From UBA2982 sp040081395 (lineage in GTDB: Bacteria > Gemmatimonadota > Gemmatimonadetes > Longimicrobiales > Gaopeijiaceae), in NCBI GenBank assembly GCA_040081395.1, contig JBEBGN010000187.1:1-5869 (forward strand): 5,869 bases of DNA, given 5' to 3'. The position numbers were made by a program, and so were the translations under genes. The notes beneath the pieces are model-generated. The model made no database searches and had not been told where the DNA came from. It saw nothing but the letters and a program-made list of their open reading frames with translations. Positions within the stretch are counted from its first letter, which is position 1, and each line of letters begins with the position of its first letter. This document shows positions 1-5,863 of this stretch, piece by piece.

Positions 1-236
1 ACCCAGGTGGGCTCGGCGGCGGCCACCGTGAGGCAGACACCCGCGACGCCGAGCAGAAGCGACCGCCCCACACGGAACCCCGACAGGTCCGCTCGGGCGA
101 CCCGAGCGAGCGCGCGCCGGCCTCCCAGGTATTCGGCGAGCCGCCTCCTACGGCGTCCGTGGCTCCACACGCCGAGCAGGACCAGCGCCGTGAGCGCAGT
201 TCCGAGCCAGAGCAGCGACGCGTCGGCCCAGATCAA
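1..236 (-). CDS. BatA/BatB-like membrane protein, N-terminal part only (cut by window edge)
   Basis: Only the first 78 codons are inside the window; the gene continues past position 1. I start it at the TTG at 236-234, which overlaps the stop of the upstream VWA gene as TTGA. A good Shine-Dalgarno sequence, GGGGAG, lies at 249-244, 7 nt upstream, and no better start is nearby in this frame. The peptide has a hydrophobic helix at about residues 8-24, a very basic loop (five consecutive Arg at 28-32), and a second hydrophobic helix at about 59-74 ending in A-E-P-T-W. This two-helix N-terminus with a basic cytosolic loop, ending in a short A-x-P-x-W-like motif, is characteristic of BatA/BatB proteins just before their VWA domain. 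The position directly after a BatA-like gene suggests the second VWA paralogue (BatB-like). The VWA domain itself is not visible, so the family call rests on the N-terminus and gene order. Confidence 0.72.
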   Translation of the reverse strand, partial: MIWADASLLWLGTALTALVLLGVWSHGRRRRRLAEYLGGRRALARVARADLSGFRVGRSLLLGVAGVCLTVAAAEPTW

Positions 237-1219
237 TGGACGACTCCCCAGCGCGAGCCGCGTAGAAGCCCTTCGCCAGCGAGCAGGAGGAGGCCGAGCA
301 TGAAGAACCAGGCAGCGAGCGGCTCGCGCAGCTCCTCCTCGACGAGGCGCGGGGTGGGCGCCTCGATCCGGTCGATCTCTGCGTAGATCGAGTCGAGGGT
401 CTGCGGGCTGGTGGCGCGGTAGTACTGCCCTCCCGTGATCGCGGCGAGTCGCATGAGCACCGTCTCCCGCTCGTTGCCGAAGCGCTCTTGGATGATCTGC
501 GCGGCGCGACCGACCGGGGCGGATTCCGGCGCCAAGATGCTGATGGCGTGAATGCGGACGCCGAGCGCCTCGGCTGCGCGGGCGGTGGCGAGCGGGGGGA
601 GCTCGGTGCCGTTGTGGGCCCCGTCCGTCAGCAGCACGATGACGCGAGGCTCGCGCTCCGACTCGAGCAGTCGTGCGGTGGCCGCGAGCACGGCGCCCGA
701 GATGTCGGTGCCGTCCCGCACGAGCTGCGTCTCCAGCGACTCGACACCGTGCACGACCAGGTCCATGTCGGTCGTGGGCGGCACTCGGGTCATCGCGTCG
801 CTGCCGAACCCCACCAGGCTGAGCTCGTCGTGCACGCGGCGACGCGCGAAGCGCACCCCGGCCTCGCGCGCGACTTCGATGCGGCTCCGTCGCTCGCCCA
901 TGTCTTCTGCGAGCATCGAGCTGGAGAGGTCGAGCACGAGCGCGATCCCATGTCCTTCCAGGATCGTCTCGCGCGTGACGTCCACTCGCTCAGGCCCCGC
1001 AACCGCAACGATCACCGAAGCCAGGGCTGCACCCGTGAGCAGCCGCGGCGTGACGAGCACCAAGGCCGCGCTCACGTTCGCACCGCGCAGGCGGTGCCCA
1101 GGCGCGGCGCCACGCGTGTACAAGAACCCGCGCCCCGTGCGCGGCCACATGATCAACGCCCACAAAGGAAGTAGGGCGAGCAGGTAGAGATAATCCGGAC
1201 GGACGAACTCGATACGCAT
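233..1219 (-). CDS. BatA-like von Willebrand factor A domain membrane protein
   Basis: The 328-residue protein has the usual BatA length and layout. TM helices lie at about residues 10-26 and 60-76, separated by a basic loop (27-59). A VWA domain spans about 88-285 and a last TM helix about 301-320. The MIDAS metal-binding site is complete: D97-x-S99-x-S101, T171 in a D-G-T-D motif, and D199 in L-L-T-D-G. By the positive-inside rule the basic loop is cytosolic and the VWA domain faces the periplasm; that topology is inference. The start is ATG at 1219-1217 with GGAGG at 1233-1229, 9 nt upstream, just before the preceding stop (TAG, 1226-1224). The gene is fourth in the moxR operon and presumably binds partners through a divalent metal, possibly under MoxR control. 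Known roles of Bat proteins range from aerotolerance to envelope stress; the actual role here cannot be read from sequence. Confidence 0.9.
   Translation of the reverse strand: MRIEFVRPDYLYLLALLPLWALIMWPRTGRGFLYTRGAAPGHRLRGANVSAALVLVTPRLLTGAALASVIVAVAGPERVDVTRETILEGHGIALVLDLSSSMLAEDMGERRSRIEVAREAGVRFARRRVHDELSLVGFGSDAMTRVPPTTDMDLVVHGVESLETQLVRDGTDISGAVLAATARLLESEREPRVIVLLTDGAHNGTELPPLATARAAEALGVRIHAISILAPESAPVGRAAQIIQERFGNERETVLMRLAAITGGQYYRATSPQTLDSIYAEIDRIEAPTPRLVEEELREPLAAWFFMLGLLLLAGEGLLRGSRWGVVH
244..249 (-). promoter_or_regulatory. Ribosome binding site deciding the TTG start at 236
   Basis: The minus strand reads GGGGAG here, inside the last codons of the preceding VWA gene and 7 nt before TTG. 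It is the main reason for choosing a non-ATG start that overlaps the upstream stop codon. Confidence 0.6.
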
Positions 1220-1223
1220 CGGG

Positions 1224-2231
1224 CTAGGCCTCCGGCAGTGCGCGGATCCAGTCGCGCACCCTCGACCAGTCCGCCTCGGCGGCCCCGGACCCGGGTCGGT
1301 GGGTGCCGAACTTCACGCGCTCGGCCGTGGTGATGGCCGGGCGGAGACCTTCGACCCGTTCGACGCCCCACCGCTCCTGCATGCGATGCACCAACTCGGA
1401 GCTGGTGAGCGCGCGCCGCCACTCCGGCTCCTCCACCTCGGACAGCTGCCGGAGCACTCCTGTGGTCGCGTCATAGAACTCGGCGAGTCGGCCATTGGCG
1501 TGCCAGCCGAGGCCGAGCAGGCGATCCAGCTCTGCGAGCGCCTCCTCTCGAGGGTTCGCCGCCGCCGCGAGGTTCCCCGCCCGCGCCTGCGCGCGCCGCG
1601 TCGCCACGAACATCCCAGCCAAGAGGAGTGCTGCGCCCACCGCGACGGCGAGTGCACCAAGGAGCCAGGAGCTCCACTCCCCACCCAGAACGTCGGCCGG
1701 CGGACGGGGATCGATCGACGCCTCCTCTCCCTGCATCTCCTTCGGGACGAGGATGAGCGCCCCCCCGATCTCCAACACCGTGCGTCGCAGCCCGACCCGG
1801 GCGGTGTCGCCGAGCTCGTCGAGCTCACTCGCGGGGTGGGGGCCGGGCGTCTCACCGGACGCTGCGGGTCGCGAGAGGATCTCGAGCCAAGGGAGTTGGA
1901 CGCCCCCGGTGAGTAGCCCCATGACCGGATAGGTGGCCTGCACATCGATCGAATCGAAGGGACCGGGGGAAGCCACCCAGCTTCCGGCTCCCGCGCTGAA
2001 CGCGTGGACGTCCGGCAGCAGCGTATCGGGGACGAATGCGACCACGTTCGGTGCGAACCTGAGGCTCAAGTACAGCTCGAAGACTTCGCCGAAGTCCGGC
2101 TCACGCGGCTCGTTGGTGAAGGCGATGAGCCTGGCGGGGGGCGTCTCCTGGTACAGCGTGTAGGCCGCTACGGACGTCGGTCGGCCGAGCGCGACGGCCA
2201 CGAGCACACTCGCGAGGAGGGCGCGCTTCAC
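1224..2231 (-). CDS. Secreted single-TM protein with BatD-like periplasmic domain and DUF4381-like cytosolic tail
   Basis: I start this gene at GTG 2231-2229, which overlaps the DUF58 stop as GTGA; GGAG at 2244-2241 is 9 nt upstream. From there the 335-residue product begins with a clear signal peptide (M-K-R, then a hydrophobic stretch to about residue 15, likely cleavage after V21-A22-A23). Residues 24-185 look beta-rich. They include a G-E-x-F-x-L-x-L pattern (49-56) and a Y-x-V...G-G-V-Q-L-P-W-L-E-I segment (101-118) reminiscent of the Ig-like domains of BatD. A TM helix at about 188-210 is followed by basic residues, so the C-terminus should be cytosolic. Residues 228-332 (A-L-A-E-L-D-R-L-L...E-F-Y...L-T-S-S-E-L...A-E-R-V-K-F) resemble the DUF4381 helical domain. 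The open frame runs upstream to 2450, but that stretch overlaps DUF58, lacks a signal peptide at its start and is R/G/P-rich, so I exclude it. The role is probably to link the cytosolic MoxR/DUF58 pair to the envelope VWA proteins (inference). Confidence 0.8.
   Translation of the reverse strand: MKRALLASVLVAVALGRPTSVAAYTLYQETPPARLIAFTNEPREPDFGEVFELYLSLRFAPNVVAFVPDTLLPDVHAFSAGAGSWVASPGPFDSIDVQATYPVMGLLTGGVQLPWLEILSRPAASGETPGPHPASELDELGDTARVGLRRTVLEIGGALILVPKEMQGEEASIDPRPPADVLGGEWSSWLLGALAVAVGAALLLAGMFVATRRAQARAGNLAAAANPREEALAELDRLLGLGWHANGRLAEFYDATTGVLRQLSEVEEPEWRRALTSSELVHRMQERWGVERVEGLRPAITTAERVKFGTHRPGSGAAEADWSRVRDWIRALPEA
1229..1233 (-). promoter_or_regulatory. Ribosome binding site of the BatA-like gene
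   Basis: GGAGG on the minus strand lies 9 nt before the ATG at 1219 and overlaps the last sense codons of the upstream gene. It confirms the chosen start and points to re-initiation within the operon. Confidence 0.65.
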
Positions 2232-3172
2232 CGCGGCGTGCTCCGGCGCGTACGGAAGAAGTTGGAGAGCACCGCGAGTGGGTCGCCGGCCGTGTTGACA
2301 TCCACGAGCTCCGCACCGGCCTCTCCCAGCTGTGCCGCGGTGTCCGCTTGGGCGCGCAGCACGCTGTGGCGGTAGTGCTCGCGGACCTTCTTGTGTCCCG
2401 CATTGAGCACGACCCTCCGGCCGGTCTCCGGGTCCGTCATCTCGACCCAACCTACGTCGGGCAGCTGGAGCGTCCCGGCCGACACGAGGCGGACCGCGAT
2501 CAGGTCGCTCATGCGCGCGAGCTTGAGCAGCGCGTCACGGAACGGTGACTCGGGCCCGGAGTGGATGAAGTCGCTGATGACGAAGACGGTGGCTCGGTCG
2601 GCCCGACTGCGGCCGAGCTGCTCGAACGCCGTATTCAGGTCGGTGCCCCGCCCGTGCGCCCGGTACGAGACCAGGTCGGAGAGCAGACGGATGACGTGGC
2701 GCCGCCCCGAGCCGGGTGCGACGAAGTGCTCGACCCGGTCGCTGACGAGCAGGAGCGCGATGCGGTCGTTGTTGCGCGAGGCGGCGAAGGCGAGCGCGGC
2801 GGAAATCTCGGCTGCGACCTCGAGGGGACTACGCTCGCCGGGGCCAAATCGCCCGGACGCCGAAATGTCGACGACGAGCACGACCAGCATGTCGCGCTCC
2901 TCGACGAACTGGCGCACGAACGGCTGCCCTCGGCGTGCGGTGACTTTCCAGTCGATAGCGCGCACGTCGTCACCGACCTGGTAGCTCCGCACGTGCGAGA
3001 ACTCGAGCCCGCGCCCGTGGAAGACGGAGGAGTAGTTCCCGCTGAAGAGCGAGTCCACGAGTCCGCGCGTGCGGATCTCGAGGCGACGGACGTCGTGGAG
3101 CGCGTCCGTCGAGGGTTCCTCGGTCCGCCGCTCGAGGAGCCGGCGAGCCCGGTTCCAGAGACCGATCAGCAT
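2228..3172 (-). CDS. DUF58 family protein (VWA-like, MoxR partner)
   Basis: The 314-residue protein has no TM segment or signal peptide and should be cytosolic. The family signature is plain: G-R-G-L-E-F (53-58), then Y-Q-V-G-D-D-V-R-A-I-D-W-K (64-76), then a segment with Q-F-V-E-E-R-D (88-94) leading into the VWA-like core. A complete MIDAS is present: D102-x-S104-x-S106, T177 in G-R-G-T-D, and D201 in I-S-D-F. The C-terminus (about 265-310), ending in an L-S-N-F-F-R segment, matches the long DUF58 type seen in Bat operons. The start is ATG at 3172-3170, 15 nt after the moxR stop; the only Shine-Dalgarno candidate is a weak AGGCGG at 3189-3184. The gene overlaps the next one by 4 nt. DUF58 proteins nearly always sit beside moxR, and this is the likeliest direct client of the ATPase. 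Its molecular function is unknown. Confidence 0.92.
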   Translation of the reverse strand: MLIGLWNRARRLLERRTEEPSTDALHDVRRLEIRTRGLVDSLFSGNYSSVFHGRGLEFSHVRSYQVGDDVRAIDWKVTARRGQPFVRQFVEERDMLVVLVVDISASGRFGPGERSPLEVAAEISAALAFAASRNNDRIALLLVSDRVEHFVAPGSGRRHVIRLLSDLVSYRAHGRGTDLNTAFEQLGRSRADRATVFVISDFIHSGPESPFRDALLKLARMSDLIAVRLVSAGTLQLPDVGWVEMTDPETGRRVVLNAGHKKVREHYRHSVLRAQADTAAQLGEAGAELVDVNTAGDPLAVLSNFFRTRRSTPR

Positions 3173-3187
3173 CGCGCGCCGCGCCGC

Positions 3188-4189
3188 CTACGGCGACGGG
3201 ACCGTGGCGAGCAGGCGGTCGATCAGCTGGTCGGGGCCGATCCCCTTGGCGTCCGCCTCGTACGTGGTGCGTAGACGGTGACGCATCACGGGGTGCGCGA
3301 TCGCCTTCACGTCATCCGGGAGTACGAAGTCCCGGCCCTCGAGATAGGCACGGGCGCGCGCGGCCCGCGTGAGGAAGATCGTCGCGCGCGGGGAAGTGCC
3401 GAACTCGAGCAGCTTCTCGAAGTCCGGGAGCCCGGCCGCGGTGGGTTCACGCGTCGCGAAGACGAGGTTGACGATGTAGTCCTGGATCTTGCGATCGACC
3501 GTTACGCCGTCGAGCTCCATGCGGGCTTCCAGAATCGCGTCCGCGTTCGCGCCGATCTGCTCGGCGATGGGCTCGGGCGCTCTTCCCCCGTCACGACGCG
3601 TGGGGGCGAGCGCGACCCGCTCCAGGATCAGTTGCTCCTCGTCGCGCCGAGGATATTCGATGCGGAGCTTCATCATGAAGCGGTCGAGCTGCGCTTCGGC
3701 GAGCGGATACGTGCCCTGCTGCTCGATGGGGTTCTGGGTCGCGAGCACGAGGAACGGCGACGGGAGCGGGTACGTCGTCCCGTCGATCGTCACCTGCTCC
3801 TCTTCCATGGCTTCGAGCAGCGCGGACTGGACCTTGGGCGGGGCGCGGTTCACCTCGTCGGCGAGGAGCAGGTTCGCGAAGATCGGTCCTTTATATACGC
3901 GGAACTCCCCAGTGCCCTGGTGATAGACCGGGATGCCCACGACGTCGCCGGGCAAGAGATCGGGGGTGAACTGGATACGCCGAAAGGTCGTGTGCATCGC
4001 GTCGGCGAGCGACCGTACGAGCAGCGTCTTGGCCAGGCCGGGGAGGCCCTCCAGGAGAACGTGCCCTCCGGTGAGGATCGCGATCAGAAGTCCCTGGATG
4101 GTCGCGTCCTGACCCACGACGCGGCGGTGGACCGCCTCCTCGACTTCGCTCAGCAGGCGATGGCCGGCCGTCATGGTTTCTGTCGACAT
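3188..4189 (-). CDS. MoxR family AAA+ ATPase
   Basis: The 333-residue length is typical of MoxR. The ATPase parts appear in order: V-V-G-Q (24-27), Walker A G-L-P-G-L-A-K-T (48-55, Lys54), a conserved F-T-P-D-L-L-P-G-D segment (74-82), Walker B L-L-L-A-D-E (107-112, D111/E112) followed by V-N-R-A-P-P-K, sensor 1 A-T-Q-N-P (150-154), E-A-Q-L-D-R-F (165-171) and sensor 2 G-T-S-P-R (264-268, Arg268). No catalytic residue is missing. The helical lid domain occupies about 215-330. The protein should form a cytosolic ATP-driven ring that remodels or activates VWA-fold partners, here the DUF58 and Bat-like products downstream. The start is ATG 4189-4187, preceded by a modest AGGT at about 4196-4193; a second in-frame ATG five codons on (M6) has no visible Shine-Dalgarno. 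It is the first gene of the operon, 116 nt after the amidohydrolase. Confidence 0.96.
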   Translation of the reverse strand: MSTETMTAGHRLLSEVEEAVHRRVVGQDATIQGLLIAILTGGHVLLEGLPGLAKTLLVRSLADAMHTTFRRIQFTPDLLPGDVVGIPVYHQGTGEFRVYKGPIFANLLLADEVNRAPPKVQSALLEAMEEEQVTIDGTTYPLPSPFLVLATQNPIEQQGTYPLAEAQLDRFMMKLRIEYPRRDEEQLILERVALAPTRRDGGRAPEPIAEQIGANADAILEARMELDGVTVDRKIQDYIVNLVFATREPTAAGLPDFEKLLEFGTSPRATIFLTRAARARAYLEGRDFVLPDDVKAIAHPVMRHRLRTTYEADAKGIGPDQLIDRLLATVPSP

Positions 4190-4305
4190 CTGACCTGTTG
4201 CTGGCGGCCGGGTGCTCGGGCCTGGTATCCGGGGAATGGAGCGACGGGAAGGCTATCGCGCCTGGGGGCAGATGCGGAAGGGCAGGGGTCGGGCAGAGGG
4301 CCGCG
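4190..4305 (-). promoter_or_regulatory. Intergenic leader before moxR with C-rich, G-poor segment (candidate Rho-dependent termination region)
   Basis: Read as minus-strand RNA, positions 4305-4229 hold 40 C and 17 G in 77 nt, with many pyrimidine-C steps. A C-over-G excess right after a stop codon is the usual look of a Rho loading region. There is no intrinsic terminator: the one inverted repeat (GCGGAAG at 4274-4280 with CTTCCGC at 4310-4316) has a 29-nt loop and no U-run. I found no convincing sigma-70 promoter for moxR, although one is expected here if transcription really ends after the amidohydrolase. Confidence 0.35.
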
Positions 4306-5700
4306 TCAGCTTCCGCCGGTCCATCTGCTTCTCAGCGCTGCGCGGTCGACCGCTCCGCCTCGCAGGTAGACGGACGAGATGCTCCGCGTGTTGCGGATGT
4401 CGTCCAGCGGGTTGGCGTCCAGCACGACGAAATCCGCGGCCATTCCCGGGGCCAGCATGCCCATATCCGTGAGCCCGAGCCTCGCGGCGGGCCGGCTGGT
4501 CGCCGCCACCAGAGCCTGCATGGGCGTCATGCCGAGCCGCACGAAGATCTCCAGCTCGCGGTGGCCTGTGTACCCGAAGAAATGGTCGGGCACCGCGCCG
4601 GCGTCGGTTCCGAGCACCACGTCCACGTCGGCCGCGAGCAGGCTTGCCATCGACGTGCGCAACGCGGCCTCGCCCGACGCGCCCCCGCCGCCTCCCGTTG
4701 GCCGAGCATCGAACGCGGTGCCGAGGCGCGCGATCACGTCCCCGCGCACGGTCTCCCGGAGGAAGGGGTCGTCGGCCACACGCTCGCGCCGTAGCTCCCC
4801 CAGTCCGAGGTTCGGCACCAGGTACGCTCCGGCGTCGTGAATACGCATCGCTAGCGCGCCGTCGAGCGAGGGGCCGAGTCGTCCGTGCAGGAACCCGGTG
4901 ACGCCGGCGTCGAGCAGGCCCGGCATGTCGTCCGGGCTCTGCTGGTGCACGACCACCGAGAGGCCGCGTGAACGCGCTTCGGCGATCACGGCCCGGTAGA
5001 GTTCGGGGGCCAGCTTCTGCTGCGAGCCGCCGCGGTCGTCCACCCAGATCTTCACGAAGCGAATGCCCTTGGCCGCCACGGCCGCCACCGCGGCACGCGC
5101 GTCCGCCTCCGATGTGATGCCACGGAGGACCGTCATGCCCGTGCGCTCCGCGACGGCTGCGGTGTGCACGAGGAACTGGTTGTTGGGACCTTGGCCGGGT
5201 GGCGCCATACCCGCAGCGAAGAGGAAGCGCGCGCCGCCGACCGCTCCCGCCGCCTGCTCCGCGGCGAGCCCGAGCGCGAAGTCGTCCGGGTCCGACCCCG
5301 CGGAGAAGGCGGCGCCGAAGCCGTAGTAGGCATACCGCTCGAGGTTGTCGATCAGGTTCTCACGCGTGTAGTGGTCTGCGCCCCAAGAGGTTGTCGCCTC
5401 GTACCCGAGGTGCGCGTGCGCGTCGATGAGTGCGGGGATGACGGTCTTGCCGGTGAGATCGACCGTGGTCAGGCCCGCCGGCCCATCGACCGCTCCTACA
5501 GGTCCGATGGCCACGATGCGATCGCCCTGGACGAGCATCGCGCCCGGCTCGATCACGCTGCCGTCTCCAATGATGAGGCGGGCTCCCTGGAAGAGCGTCA
5601 TCGCACCCTGCTCGCCGACGGCGGGCACGTCGGAGGAGGGTGCGCAGGCCGCAGCGAACGTGCACGCGGCCAAGGTCACGACGCGCAGGACATTCTCCAT
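4306..5700 (-). CDS. Lipoprotein amidohydrolase (imidazolonepropionase-like, metal-dependent)
   Basis: The product is 464 residues from ATG 5700-5698, which has AGGAGG 6 nt upstream. An ATG two codons earlier (5706) is possible with AGGAG at 5720-5716. The N-terminus is a lipoprotein signal: R6, a hydrophobic run, and Cys19 in an A-A-A-C lipobox. A beta-sandwich part (about 35-85) is followed by the TIM-barrel core, and the C-terminus returns to the sandwich (G-M-A-A-D-F-V-V-L-D, 419-428). Binuclear metal ligands of the superfamily are all present: H95-x-H97, K217 (likely carboxylated, in F-V-K-I-W), H252, H272 and D366 in G-T-D-A-G. It should hydrolyse an amide, peptide or cyclic C-N bond in the periplasm or at a membrane surface; the substrate cannot be predicted. 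P-A-L-I-D replaces the usual P-G-L-I-D before the HxH. A Gly run at 336-340 is probably a flexible loop. It is on the same strand as the moxR operon, but nothing suggests a shared function. Confidence 0.93.
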   Translation of the reverse strand: MENVLRVVTLAACTFAAACAPSSDVPAVGEQGAMTLFQGARLIIGDGSVIEPGAMLVQGDRIVAIGPVGAVDGPAGLTTVDLTGKTVIPALIDAHAHLGYEATTSWGADHYTRENLIDNLERYAYYGFGAAFSAGSDPDDFALGLAAEQAAGAVGGARFLFAAGMAPPGQGPNNQFLVHTAAVAERTGMTVLRGITSEADARAAVAAVAAKGIRFVKIWVDDRGGSQQKLAPELYRAVIAEARSRGLSVVVHQQSPDDMPGLLDAGVTGFLHGRLGPSLDGALAMRIHDAGAYLVPNLGLGELRRERVADDPFLRETVRGDVIARLGTAFDARPTGGGGGASGEAALRTSMASLLAADVDVVLGTDAGAVPDHFFGYTGHRELEIFVRLGMTPMQALVAATSRPAARLGLTDMGMLAPGMAADFVVLDANPLDDIRNTRSISSVYLRGGAVDRAALRSRWTGGS

Positions 5701-5706
5701 TCCCAT

Positions 5707-5712
5707 CCTCCT
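5707..5712 (-). promoter_or_regulatory. Ribosome binding site of the amidohydrolase gene
   Basis: The minus strand reads AGGAGG, a full consensus, 6 nt before ATG 5700 and directly abutting ATG 5706. A second AGGAG lies at 5720-5716, 9 nt before ATG 5706. The closer full-consensus site favours the 5700 start, but both starts give nearly the same protein. Confidence 0.7.
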
Positions 5713-5801
5713 ATTCTCCTCCCTCGGGTCGTCGGAGGGTCGGCGCTGAGAGTACGACGGGGTCCAGGGTTCGGCCACGGGCGGTTCCCGGCCGCGGGGT
5801 G

Positions 5802-5830
5802 GGTGCCCCTGCGTTGGGGGCGGGGACACC
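5802..5830. repeat. Bulged GC-rich hairpin in the amidohydrolase leader
   Basis: GGTGCCCC at 5802-5809 can pair with GGGGACACC at 5822-5830 (8 bp with one bulged base), leaving a 12-nt loop. It would lie in the 5' untranslated RNA of the amidohydrolase if transcription starts upstream of it. There is no U-run after it, so it is not an intrinsic terminator. In DNA this GC-rich such stems occur by chance. Confidence 0.3.
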
Positions 5831-5834
5831 GCTA

Positions 5835-5863
5835 ATTGTGGATTTGACTTGGGCGGGCACAAT
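5835..5863. promoter_or_regulatory. Inverted repeat ATTGTG-N17-CACAAT, candidate operator or promoter
   Basis: ATTGTG at 5835-5840 and CACAAT at 5858-5863 are perfect inverted copies 17 nt apart, in the most AT-rich patch of the leader. On the minus strand TTGTGC (5862-5857) and CACAAT (5840-5835) are 16 nt apart, a weak -35/-10 match (3/6 and 4/6) that would drive the amidohydrolase. On the plus strand TTGACT at 5844-5849 is a good -35 whose -10 would begin at 5867 and be cut by the window edge, so a divergent promoter is also possible. Confidence 0.35.

Noticed and set aside
488..1187. Two long plus-strand frames (228 and 211 codons)
   Set aside because: They are antisense to the BatA-like gene, overlap each other and encode low-complexity Arg/Ser/Ala-rich or H/R-rich sequence without motifs.
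2232..2450. 73-codon upstream extension of the DUF4381-like gene
   Set aside because: It overlaps the DUF58 C-terminus out of frame, reads as R/G/P-rich sequence and would hide a clean signal peptide beginning at the GTG at 2231.
4274..4316. Inverted repeat GCGGAAG/CTTCCGC as an intrinsic terminator of the amidohydrolase gene
   Set aside because: The 7-bp stem has a 29-nt loop, one arm lies before the stop codon, and no U-run follows.
3278..4369. 363-codon plus-strand open frame
   Set aside because: It lies antisense to moxR, whose motifs are unmistakable. The translation is rich in R, E, G and D with no recognisable domain; long antisense frames are expected in GC-rich coding DNA.
5773..5793. 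Small stem (GGC..CGGG with CCCGGCC) in the amidohydrolase leader
   Set aside because: It needs a 2-nt bulge and is made only of G and C in a GC-rich leader; such stems are expected by chance and nothing ties it to regulation.
5164..5835. 223-codon plus-strand frame opposite the amidohydrolase and its leader
   Set aside because: The translation is R/G/V-rich with no domain, and the opposite strand holds a full amidohydrolase with signal peptide and strong ribosome binding site.
5707..5862. N-terminal extension of the amidohydrolase to an ATG at 5862
   Set aside because: It would bury the lipoprotein signal about 50 residues inside, has no Shine-Dalgarno, and is P/R-rich; the strong AGGAGG at 5712-5707 supports the internal start.
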